Made by a program: the position numbers and the translations under genes. A DNA stretch of 64,000 bases from a bacterium EF100-94H03 bin56 (GTDB taxonomy: Bacteria; Pseudomonadota; Alphaproteobacteria; SP197): positions 53,051-117,050 of the forward strand of contig MPMV01000011.1 in the NCBI GenBank assembly GCA_002238685.1. Direction: 5' to 3'. Positions 55,873 through 64,000 of the stretch are shown here, piece by piece (within the stretch, counting starts at the first letter, position 1; every line of letters begins with the position of its first letter). A model generated the notes under the pieces. It was given only the letters and a program-made list of their open reading frames with translations, was not told where the DNA came from and ran no database searches.

Positions 55873-55901
55873 GAGTGTGTCGGCTGCACAAGGACCGGGC
55901 C

Positions 55902-57221
55902 ATGACCTCACACCCGGATTGTCCGGACGCACGGTGGATTGATGCCCTGATTCCCGACATGTGGGGAATACCCCGTGGCAAGCGCCTGGCCGCTTCTGCC
56001 ATGGAGAAGCTCCTGACGACGGGAATCGTGCTCCCCGGCTCCACGTACGCGATGGACATGCAGGGCAACAATGTCGAAAGCACCGGCATGGGTTTCGCCG
56101 ACGGCGATCCGGACTATCCCTGCCATGCTGTCAGCGAAACTCTGGCCCCGGTGCCGTGGCTGGGCGCCGATCACGCCCAGGTCATGCTGTCGATGAGTGA
56201 TGCCGCCGGCCGTCCCTGGTGGCTCGATCCGCGTCATATCGTTGAACGCATGGCCACGTCTCTGGGCACTCTGGGGTACCGGGCGAGGGTCGCCTTCGAA
56301 CTGGAGTTCTACCTGGTCGAACGCGACAGTGATGGCACGCTGCACCCGGCGCCACCGCCCGGCAGCAGCCGGCGGCCGTCGCAAACCCAGGTCTACCTGA
56401 TGGACGACGTCGAGGCCTACGGCCCGGTTCTCGACGACATGGTGACGACATGCCGCGTGCAGAACATTCCGGCGGACGTCATCACCATGGAGTACGCTCC
56501 GGCACAGTTCGAGATCAATCTTCATCACGGCGACGATCCCGTGGTCGCCTGCGACCACGCCTTCCTGATGAAGCGCGCCATCAAGGCCGTCGCCAGGTCG
56601 CACGGCATGACCGCGACATTCATGGCGCGGCCCTTCGGGAACCTGTCCACCAGCGGCACGCACGTCCACATCTCTCTCCTCGACAACGAGGGACGCAATG
56701 TCTTCGACGACGGCAGCGACGAGGGAAGCGACATCATGCGCCATGCCGTTGCCGGCCTCGCAGTCACGATGGCCGAAGCGATGCCGATCTGGGCGCCCGG
56801 AGCCAACTCCTACAGGCGTCTGGCTCCGGGGGGCTGGGTGTCGCTGGCGGCGAGCTGGGGCTACAACAACCGTGACGTGGCCCTGCGCATTCCCGGTGGC
56901 CTTGCCTCGGGACGCCGGATCGAACACCGTACCGCCGGTGCCGATGCCAACCCCTACCTTGTCCTGGCCGCGATCCTTGCCGGTCTCGAGCACGGCCTCT
57001 CGAACCGGCTGGATCCGGGTCCGCCCGCCAGCGGTGACCCGGCCGCCCTGCCGGTGTTCTGGGTCGATGCGCTTCGGTCCTTCGATCAGGCGGACGTTCT
57101 TCCCGGACACTTCACGCACGACTGGTGGCGGGTCTACAGCGCCCTTGCATGGTCGGAATTCCACGCCTTCAACGGCCACGTCACGACGCTGGAACACGAT
57201 CGCTTCCTCACCCTCGTGTGA
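55902..57221 (+). CDS. Glutamine-synthetase-family ligase (gamma-glutamylpolyamine synthetase-like)
   Basis: A protein of 439 residues from the ATG at 55902. It has the GS family elements MWGIPRGKRL, FELEFYLVE (metal Glu), MEYAPAQFEINLHHGDDP, STSGTHVHISLLD (ATP/Glu), APGANSYRRL and EHRTAGADANPYLVLAAILAG. It resembles PuuA and other GlnA-like amine ligases more than true GlnA: it is shorter than GlnA (about 470) and lacks its C-terminal adenylylation region. The substrate is possibly a polyamine or another amine. Two polyamine-type binding proteins lie elsewhere in the window. Confidence 0.85.
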   Translation: MTSHPDCPDARWIDALIPDMWGIPRGKRLAASAMEKLLTTGIVLPGSTYAMDMQGNNVESTGMGFADGDPDYPCHAVSETLAPVPWLGADHAQVMLSMSDAAGRPWWLDPRHIVERMATSLGTLGYRARVAFELEFYLVERDSDGTLHPAPPPGSSRRPSQTQVYLMDDVEAYGPVLDDMVTTCRVQNIPADVITMEYAPAQFEINLHHGDDPVVACDHAFLMKRAIKAVARSHGMTATFMARPFGNLSTSGTHVHISLLDNEGRNVFDDGSDEGSDIMRHAVAGLAVTMAEAMPIWAPGANSYRRLAPGGWVSLAASWGYNNRDVALRIPGGLASGRRIEHRTAGADANPYLVLAAILAGLEHGLSNRLDPGPPASGDPAALPVFWVDALRSFDQADVLPGHFTHDWWRVYSALAWSEFHAFNGHVTTLEHDRFLTLV

Positions 57222-57771
57222 CCAGAGGGGTCATCTACGACAAAGTCACGAACACCGAATAACGCGCCACTTCCCCTCTCGCGAATGCCACACGTTATCC
57301 GATAGATAAGAGGCCTGTCAACGGCCTTGTTGCGCGGTCTCAATGACCGCAAGACATGGCTCCTGTATCGATCAAGAGTTGCATTTCCGGAAAAACACTA
57401 TCATCAATATGTGATCCGCTGTGAGAGGGTCATTCTGCGGGTCTCCAACGCATCTGCCATCGCATGTGCCACTACACCCTGGGTAGACACACTGTAATCT
57501 CGCGATATCCTGAATCCACGGATATGTTTCCCGTCACCCATGTGGTCACCGCATACGCACCCCTGCGGGCTGACGCAGAGCATCGATCCGTGCCATGATC
57601 ACCAGACCATAAAATGACCACAAGGCAGAGGGTGCGCGCTTAGGCCTTCCGGACCATAAGAAGGCCACAAAGGGGATCCGCCACCATCGGTCACGGTGGC
57701 CACAAGTTGACCTCAAGAGGGGTCTTGCGGCTTCGGGCGCAGTGACCACAGTCTGACCACAGGAGCAGCCC
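57222..57771. other. Boundary region before the mobile segment
   Basis: A stretch of 550 bases without a gene. Near 57256-57301 an imperfect inverted repeat pairs CGAATAACGCG with CACGTTATCCG. An inverted TGTGGTCA lies at 57541. From 57604 to the first RHH gene runs the paired-repeat array listed next. The left end of the element probably lies in this region, but I cannot place it. Confidence 0.5.
57604..57764 (+). repeat. Eight 11-bp repeats in four evenly spaced pairs (operator or oriT/centromere-like array)
   Basis: Units of consensus TGACCACAAGN start at 57604/57615, 57651/57662, 57697/57708 and 57743/57754. Within every pair the spacing is exactly 11 bases; between pairs it is 47, 46 and 46. 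The last unit overlaps the AGGAG ribosome site of the first RHH gene. RHH proteins bind tandem sites about one helical turn apart as adjacent dimers, so the array fits autoregulation by the genes it precedes, or a relaxosome/partition site. Confidence 0.75.
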
Positions 57772-58074
57772 ATGAAGGACACCACAAGGAAGCAGCGCAC
57801 GGTGATGATGACCGATGCCGAGTGGCAGGACCTCAAGGAGACCGCCGCAGCCGCCGGCATGCGCGTCTCGGCCTTCATCATCCACCGCCTCGCGGTGGCG
57901 AGCGGCAGTGCCGGGGACGCCCGCATCGGCGACACGCTGGCCCGCATGGAGCGCTCGCTCGCGTGTCTCGAAGAGATCGAGCGGCTGCGCCTCGCCGATG
58001 ACCCGGACACCTGGAAGGCCGTCAGCGAGAGGGTGGACGCCCGTCTTGCACTGGAACGGAGGCTTGACCGATGA
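57772..58074 (+). CDS. Ribbon-helix-helix MobC-like accessory protein 1
   Basis: A protein of 100 residues. The N-terminal 45 residues (KQRTVMMTDAEWQDLKETAA, then AAGMRVSAFIIHRLAVA) follow the RHH pattern of MobC-type relaxosome accessory proteins: a beta strand, a helix, a GMRVSAF turn and a second helix. The C-terminal half is a charged helix. It is the first of three overlapping genes directly behind the repeat array. The role is inferred: DNA nicking accessory, repressor, or both. Confidence 0.7.
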   Translation: MKDTTRKQRTVMMTDAEWQDLKETAAAAGMRVSAFIIHRLAVASGSAGDARIGDTLARMERSLACLEEIERLRLADDPDTWKAVSERVDARLALERRLDR

Positions 58075-58379
58075 CCGGCGACCGCGCCCGACAACACAAC
58101 TACTACTGTACGGCGAAACAGCAGGCGATCATCGCCAGGCGGGCGAAGAAAGCGGGCATGAGCCGTTCGGCGTTCATGGTCGCCTGCGCGCTTCACGACG
58201 AGCCGGTGGGCGCGGAGCTGATGCCGGCGCCGGCGGAACAGAAGGCCCTCCTCGAACATCTCCCGACCACGGCCGATATGGTGACGCGCCTGATGGCGCC
58301 GGTGCCGGATCTCGGCATGTCCGTCATCGACGCGCTCGAGTTCCTCTGCCGCCTGAAGACGCCGGAGACGGACCCGTGA
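58071..58379 (+). CDS. Ribbon-helix-helix MobC-like accessory protein 2
   Basis: A protein of 102 residues whose start overlaps gene 1 by 4 bases (ATGA). HNYYCTAKQQAIIARRAKKA, then AGMSRSAFMVACALHDEPVG is again the RHH/MobC pattern. The C-terminus (MSVIDALEFLCRLK) is unlike that of gene 1. The three genes look like paralogues with swapped C-termini. Confidence 0.68.
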   Translation: MTGDRARQHNYYCTAKQQAIIARRAKKAGMSRSAFMVACALHDEPVGAELMPAPAEQKALLEHLPTTADMVTRLMAPVPDLGMSVIDALEFLCRLKTPETDP

Positions 58380-58816
58380 GGCGCCGTCCGAAGAGAGAGG
58401 GCAAGTACTCGCTCTCCTGCAGGGACGAGGACTGGGAGAGGGTCAAGGCCCGGGCATCGCACGCCGGCAGCACATCCGTCTCCGCCTACATCGTCGAGGC
58501 TGCCCTGGCGATCGATCCCTCCCGGCCCCGCATGGACGTTGACCTCGCCATGGAACAGCAGCAGGTCATCACGGAAGCCGCCCGGCGGCTGATCGCGCAT
58601 CTTCCTCCGGTGCCGCCGGAGACGGCGACGCCTCTCTGGAAGACCCTCCACGGGCGCATCTCATTTCTTGTCCGCATGGCGATGGACGACATGCTCGATC
58701 AGGGACGCCGGGACGTTCTCGAACGCCAGCTCGACCGCCAGTTCGGCGCCGGCGAGGGCGCGCGCATGGTCACGGCCTACCTGGAGCGCACCGGGCGCGA
58801 CGACAGACCGGAATAG
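58376..58816 (+). CDS. Ribbon-helix-helix MobC-like accessory protein 3
   Basis: A protein of 146 residues from a GTG overlapping gene 2 by 4 bases (GTGA). EGKYSLSCRDEDWERVKARA, then HAGSTSVSAYIVEAALAID is the RHH core. The longer C-terminus has a helical RLIAHLPPVPPET region and MVTAYLERTGRD. It ends 11 bases before the convergent helicase gene. The frame continues upstream over genes 1 and 2 in a different register, which is not coding. Confidence 0.65.
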   Translation: MRRRPKREGKYSLSCRDEDWERVKARASHAGSTSVSAYIVEAALAIDPSRPRMDVDLAMEQQQVITEAARRLIAHLPPVPPETATPLWKTLHGRISFLVRMAMDDMLDQGRRDVLERQLDRQFGAGEGARMVTAYLERTGRDDRPE

Positions 58817-58827
58817 TCTCCGGCCGT

Positions 58828-61800
58828 TCACATGGAGAGACCGCGGCCACGGCGGCGCGACTGGGCGCGTACCATCTCCTCGATCTCCTTGCGCCTCTGT
58901 TCACGACGCACCGAGTCGTCCGGCTCGCCATGGGCGGCCCGTGTCTTCCCGAAGAGGGCGAGCGCTTCCTCGAACGCCTGACGCGTGCCCTGGCCGTCGT
59001 GGAGAACCGTGCGGTAATCACCTCCGGTCAGCACCTTGCCGGCCCGCTCCTCAAGGCTCCGGGATTCCCTGTACCACCGGGCCCAGGCCAAGCTTTGCTG
59101 CAAGGGCAGCGATTCTCTCCTTGCCGCCCCGTCGAGCGACGCGGCTTGAGCATGATGAGCCTGCAGTTCAGCCAGCAGGCTGGCAACCCTGCGCCGGGTT
59201 TCATGGTTTTCGTTGTGGCGATTGATCTCGCCGCGCAGCACCGGACGCCGCGGATCCTTCTGCTTGAGGCTCTGCTCAAGGCGATACATCTCCCGCATGA
59301 TCCCGGCATAGTCCGCCGTCATGGCCGGATGCACGGTGGCGCCTGCAGCGACCGCATTGTCGTGGAGACGCGCCAGCAGCCAGCCCGGCAGGCCGTCGAG
59401 GCGGTCGCTGGCCGCATACTCTGCCCTGACCCGCGATGCCACGCCATTCTCGTCGACGCGGGCGATAAGCGCTGCGTCCATTGCATCGATCTCCGCCGCC
59501 ACCGCCTCCGCCGCCTCGCGCCAGCGCTTCCATGCCTTGTTGAACCGGCGGTTGAGCGGCCGCGACGTGCGGCCCTCGCGTTCCAGCAGGGCGCGCCGCG
59601 CATCGTCGACCCCGGCGGCGCGTTCGACCAGCTCCCTTGCTTCAGCGACGGACCTCTCGTGTTCGGCCAGTCCTTCAAGCGCCGGACGGAGATCGTGCAG
59701 CATGATCGCATGGCGCGGGAGACCGTCCGCCAGCCCGTGCAGGTCCGCGGCCAGGGTCATGTCGTCCCGGTACAGGAAGGGGGACGCCGTGCAGCCGCCG
59801 ATGCGGGCGATCCGCCATCTATAGAAAAGATCGCGGGCGCGTTCCTCGAAGGCGATGAGGTCCTCAAGGGTTGCGGCCGTCTCCGAGAGCGCCGGATCCG
59901 TTTCCGTCACCGCGCGCCAGGCGCCGATGGCCCTTTGCGTCTCGTGGCACCAGACCCTGATCCTGGTCACCTCCGCCGCCGTCTCCTCCATCGGCTCGTG
60001 GCAGGCGCGATAGTCATCAAAGGCCTTTGCAAGTCGCGCCGACGCTTTCTCCCTTTCCGCGATCCGCGCCTCGTGGCGATCGAGCTCCCCGGATGCCGCC
60101 TGAAGCGACGACAGCAGTACCGCGTGGCGGGGAAGGCCGGCCTGCAGCGAGCGCAAGGCCGCAGCCAGGGCCTCGCCACCGGTGTTGTGGAAGGGGTCCA
60201 TCTCAACGCCGGCAGTGTCGGCGATGCCGGCATCGTTCCATCTCATGTGAAGGTCTCGTGCACGTCCTTCGAAGGCGATGATGTCCTCGAGGACCGCTGC
60301 CGTTTCCGACAGCGCCGGGTCCCTCGCGCCCGTCTCCGTCATGGCCCGCCAGGCGCCGATGGCGCTTTCCGTCTCGGCACACCAGCCCCTGATGCCGGAG
60401 ATCTGCTCGTCCGCGCTCAGCATCGGTGCGTGGCAGGCGCGATAGTCATCAAGGGCTCCTCTGATCGCGGCGGCGGCTTTCTCCCGTTCGGCGATCCGCG
60501 TCTCGTGGCGGTCGAGTTCTTCGGATGCCGCCTGAAGCGACGACAGCAGTACGCAAAAGCGGGGGATATTGGCCTTGAGGGTGCGCAAGTCAGCGGCCAG
60601 GGCCTCGCCACCGGGCGTCAGGAACGGGTCCGTCCCACCGCCGGCGGTGCCGGTGAAGCGAACATCGTTCCACCTCATGCGAAGGTCGCGTGCGCACCCT
60701 TCGAAGGCGATGATGTCCTTGAGGACCGCTGCCATGTCCGACAGCGCCAGGTCCCTCTCGTCCGCCGTCGTCCTGGCCAGCCATGTGTCGATGGCGTCCC
60801 GCGTCTCGTCGCACCAGGTCCCGATGCTCCTGGCCTGCGTGGAGGGCGCGTCATGGAGCGTCGCGTGGCGCGACCGATAATCGTCAAGGGCCGCGCCGAT
60901 ACGGGCTGCGGCCTTGTCCCGTTCGGCAATCAGCACCTCGTGGCGATCGAGTTCCCTGGATGCCTCCTGGAGCGACGACAGCAGCACCCCGCGGTGGGGG
61001 AGGCCCGTCTGCAGCGAGCGCAGGTCCGCGGCCAGGGCCTCGCCTTCGGCCCCGAGAAACGGGTTGGCCTTCCCGTCGTCGCCCCTGGCCTTCGACAACC
61101 TGACGGCAATGCCGAAGGCGCGCTTTTCGAAGGCGATGAGGTCCTCGAGGACCATTGCCTCGGTTGACAGCGCCGGATCCCTCTCGCCCGTCTCCGTCAT
61201 GGCCCGCCAGGTGTCGATGGCCTCCCTCGTCTTGTCGCACCAGGTCATGATGCCCAAGCCCTGCGACTCGGGCAGGTGATAGACCTTCGCATGGCGCGAC
61301 GCATAATCGTCGAGGGCCGCGCCGATGCGGGCCGCGGCCTCCTCCCGTTCCTCGATCCGGGCTTGGTGGCGGGCGAGGAATCCGGTCAGGGCCTGAGGCG
61401 GAGTCTCGCCTTCGGGAGTGGCCTCGACGAGGCGCCGGACCCTTGTCAGCAGGGGATCGTTGGCGGCGAGATCGAACGCCTCCGTGCCACGCTCGCCAGC
61501 CACGTTCTCGAAGGCGGCCCAGTCGGCGAGCAGTACCGCCACCTCGTCGTCAAACTTCAGAGCCTCTTCGAGACGGACCGTGACGACGAACCAGGTGCGT
61601 TCCCTTTCACCTTCCCGGACTTCCGCCCGCTGCCACGCGTCGATGGCGGCGACGGCCCGTTCCCGCCACGCCGCGTAGCCCTCGGTTGTGTGAAGAGGCT
61701 GGCCCTGCGCCAGGTCCCTCAGCGTCCGCCGTTCGTCCCTCACGGCGTCAAGACCGGCTTCGACCCGGTCGAACAGGGCCAGGGCCTCGGCCTCAGCCAC

Positions 61801-63675
61801 CGCCTGGTCGTGGTCCTCGATTGCCGCGGTGGCCATCTCCAGGAAGTTGAGGTGATCCCAGGGGACCTCTTCCGGGCGCGGCGCGGTATCGACAAGGGTC
61901 CGGCCGCGGGCCAGCAGCTCGTCGATCCCGGGATAGAAGACAAGGTCCTTCTCCTCGGCCTTGGCGGCCTGGGCATGGCGCCGCAGGTCCCGGTTGAATG
62001 CGGCCAGGCGATCGTCGAAGGCCACGAGCTTCCCGAGGAGATCGGCCTTGCCATCGCCCGGTTCGTCGCCCATCTCGTCGCGCCACGCCTCGACCGTCGC
62101 CAGCGACCGTGTGCGCCATTGCGCGTGGCCTTCCACGCCGGTAAGGGCCGAGTTCTCGTCGATGCGCGGGTGGCGGGCGCGCTTCAGCAGATCCTCGCGT
62201 TCGGCGAGACAGGCATCGATGTGACGTGACAGGTTGGCGCGGGCCTCCTCTTTCCAGGCCTTCGCCGCGCTCAAGCCCGCGGGCGGAATCGCCTCCTTCT
62301 CCGCCACGGCGACGTGTGTGTCCTCCTGGAACTGATGGCCGATCGCCTCGAGGGCCGAGAGCTCGTCGCCAGCGGCCGTCTCAAGGGCCTCCACGAGACC
62401 GTCGCGGTCATCGGTCAGCAGCACCGCGTTGTCACGGGCCCGCGTCAGTTCGACATAGAACGCCGCCTGGCCGGCGATGGCGCCCTGGTTCGCATCGAGG
62501 ACCGCGATCACCTGATCGCAGGTGATCCCCTGGGCCGCATGGACCGTCGAGGTCCAGGCATGGTCGATGAAGTGAAGCTGGGGATCGTCGTGTTTGAGAG
62601 TCAGCGTGCGGCCGTCGGCCGTCTGGAGCCTCAAGCTCTTCGACCCGATCCACAGCACCTTCGCCTCCCCGCCATTGAGAAGCGAGCGTGCCTTGTCGTT
62701 GCGGGTCCAGCGGATCCTCTCCCCGGCCTGGAGTTCGATTGCTTCAGTCTCGAAGAGATCGACCCGGTAGCGCAGGTACTTCGATGGATCGACCCGGCGG
62801 GTCTTGCCGTCGGGGTGCTTGAGAAGAACCTTCTCACCTTGCGCCCCGATGACGCCGAAGATGTCGCCCGACTTCGCCTGTACGCCATAGACATCCGCGT
62901 GGAACACCGCGACGTCGCCTTCGCGCCAGTTGCCAAGGTCTCCTTTCTGGGCCCGGGTGAGGTGGAGATTGACGTAGCGCTCGATCTCGAGGGTCCGCCC
63001 GTGGAGGCTCCCCTCGGCCTTGAGGCCTTCGCGGATGGCGCCCGTGATCTCCCTGCGGCGAACATGGGTGGGGGCCAGCACCTTCGTCGCCTCGCGGGCT
63101 TCGTTGTCGAGATCGAGCCACAGGGCCGCCGCATGGGAGCCGAGTTCATCCGCATCCATCTCCAGGACGCCGGGCCCGAGTTCTTCGATGGCGAGTTCCG
63201 GCTTCTGGTCGATCATGTGGAGCACCGCGGCCTTGAGGCTTTCGTCGCGTTGCCGCATCACCTCGTCCATCACCGCGGTTTCCATGCCCGCCTTCTGCAG
63301 CACCCTGAATGGCTGCCCGGCCTCGACCGCGCGAAGCTGGGCCTTGTCGCCTACCAGGGCGACGCGGGCGATGCCCGTCGCTTCGGCGATTTGAGCGAGG
63401 TTGTGCATCTGCTCCATGCTGACCAGCGACGCTTCGTCAACAACGAGAAGGGTGCCTTCCAGGGCCTCGCGGGCGCGGCCTAAGGTCTCGTCATCGGCGC
63501 AGCCGTCGCCGACATCCCGGTAGCGGGTGAGGAACCACTGCAGCGTCTTCGTGCCGAGCCCGGTCTCGCGCTGAAGCGTGCGGGCCGCGCTGCTCGAGGG
63601 GGCCAGGGCGACAATCCTCTCCGCTCCCGCAAGCTCGACCACCTGCTTCAGCATCGTCGTCTTGCCCGTGCCTGC
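58828..63675 (-). pseudogene. MobF/TraA-type conjugative helicase, relaxase half missing, with internal tandem repeats
   Basis: About 1615 residues remain. The RecD-like helicase shows AGTGKTTMLKQVV (Walker A, first Gly replaced by Ile at the junction), LLVVDEASLVS, VALVGDKAQLRAVEAG, STVHAAQGITCDQV and YVELTRARDNAVL. A MobF protein should carry an N-terminal TrwC-type relaxase with a HUH site before this, but the sequence upstream is a recombinase element. The C-terminal region consists of diverged and then tandem repeat modules (59641-61356) and ends with a basic tail (RREQRRKEIEEMVRAQSRRRGRG). The frame stays open to 63930 through foreign sequence. It is probably non-functional as a relaxase. 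Confidence 0.8.
59641..61356 (-). repeat. Four tandem ~143-residue coding repeats in the TraA-like C-terminal region
   Basis: Units lie at 60931-61356, 60496-60930, 60064-60495 and about 59641-60063 (142, 145, 144 and about 141 codons). Each begins I[AE]ERxKAxARIxxALDDYxxxH, continues with a Trp-Cys pair (TWCDET or GWCAET), then DPALSxxAxVLEDIIAFE, and ends with LLSSLQxASxELDRHE. At the DNA level 30 bases are identical between 60091-60120 and 60523-60552. The module looks helical. Two more diverged copies appear to precede the array. Confidence 0.8.
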
Positions 63676-63770
63676 GTTAATGCCGAGCGGGTTGTAATGC
63701 CGAGTGACGAGCGGGAATCGGCACCACACGGGAGTTTTTCCGCCCTTCGACTCGGCATTACATCGGTAGA
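63676..63770. mobile_element. Terminal region of a recombinase-bearing element inserted in the TraA-like gene
   Basis: TAATGCCGAG occurs at 63678-63687 and 63695-63704. TGTAATGCCGAGT (63693-63705) has a perfect inverted partner ACTCGGCATTACA at 63750-63762. TraA similarity stops exactly at 63675, inside the Walker A codons, and the recombinase gene ends at 63771. The block therefore looks like the end of an insertion element whose repeats are recombinase binding sites. Confidence 0.6.
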
Positions 63771-64000
63771 TCACTTGCCACCGAGGAGTTCCATCAAGCT
63801 GTCCCTGACACCGAGGAAGGTTCCGGGCCTGATGGACGGCGGCGTGTTGCTCTCCAGGATGTCCAGCTTCTCGGCCGGGCTCGCACGGACGTACATCTCG
63901 GTGGTCCTGAGGTCTGCATGACCAAGCCACAGGGAGACCTTCCGGATGTCGCCTGTGGCATGCAGGATCGCCATGGCTGCGGAATGACGCAGCACATGCG
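63771..64000 (-). CDS. Tyrosine recombinase, C-terminal fragment (gene continues past right edge)
   Basis: About 76 codons of the catalytic end are visible. They contain HVLRHSAAMAIL (box II His and Arg), LWLGHADLRTTEMYV (box III His and nucleophile Tyr), then a tail ASPAEKLDILESNTPPSIRP and GTFLGVRDSLMELLGGK. The tail after the Tyr is of the kind I associate with multi-recombinase (RIT-like) elements rather than phage integrases, but this is from memory. The rest of the element should lie just to the right. Confidence 0.85.
   Translation of the reverse strand, partial: HVLRHSAAMAILHATGDIRKVSLWLGHADLRTTEMYVRASPAEKLDILESNTPPSIRPGTFLGVRDSLMELLGGK

Noticed and set aside
57546..58259. A 237-codon minus-strand frame opposite the RHH genes
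   Set aside because: It runs through the repeat array and the antisense of two RHH genes and is Arg/Ser-rich without any motif.
58930..61167. A 745-codon plus-strand frame opposite the TraA-like gene
   Set aside because: It mirrors the tandem repeats of the minus-strand gene, shows repeated Arg/Gly/Asp-rich text and has no ribosome site or family similarity.
59641..61356. Repeats considered as a CRISPR array
   Set aside because: The unit is about 430 bases, in frame and coding, with no short repeat-spacer pattern or cas genes.

Overview
The window is GC-rich and densely coded. Its gene content and order point to an alphaproteobacterium, probably near Rhodospirillales. The main clues are a permease-less regulatory PTS (ptsN, short hprK, mannose-type EIIA, HPr, EI), the lptC-lptA-lptB-hpf order, an amgK-murU cell-wall recycling pair, and a thrS-infC-rpmI-rplT-pheST-lepA block. 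Taxonomy is inferred from gene order and protein style; no database was searched.

1-8.7 kb: a minus-strand operon runs from a dihydroxy-acid-dehydratase homologue through a MocD-like membrane oxygenase, a PanB-like protein and a Rieske ferredoxin to a TRAP transporter (dctP, dctQ, partial dctM). A MocR-type regulator is divergent to it. The dehydratase homologue lacks the usual iron-sulfur cysteines, and the PanB-like protein lacks the Lys/Glu active-site pair. The operon therefore looks like an uptake-and-catabolism pathway of unknown substrate built from repurposed enzymes. 8.9-14.4 kb: a complete peptide/nickel-type ABC importer (binding protein, two permeases, two ATPases). 14.7-21.2 kb: a phytanoyl-CoA-dioxygenase-like oxygenase, a periplasmic amidohydrolase and two PotD-like binding proteins without permeases, plus decayed toxin-antitoxin remnants.

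21.6-57.2 kb: housekeeping core. It holds tRNA-Ser, the lepA/pheTS/rplT/rpmI/infC/thrS operon headed by two glycosyltransferases, queG, a GST, gltBD, uppP, an NDUFA9-like epimerase, tRNA-Leu, an RNase D-like exonuclease, lptCAB, hpf, the regulatory PTS, ahcY, a flavin ferredoxin reductase, amgK-murU, trxA and a glutamine-synthetase-like ligase. infC appears to start at AUA. The neighbours rpoN (after lptB) and addAB (before trxA) that are expected from related genomes are absent.

57.2-64 kb: a mobile-element segment. Three overlapping genes for ribbon-helix-helix, MobC-like proteins lie behind an array of eight 11-bp repeats arranged as four regularly spaced pairs. They converge on a MobF/TraA-type helicase gene whose relaxase half is missing. 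Its C-terminal region contains four tandem ~143-residue repeats. The helicase reading frame is cut at its Walker A motif by the end of a second element that carries a tyrosine recombinase (partial, right edge) and short TAATGCCGAG repeats.
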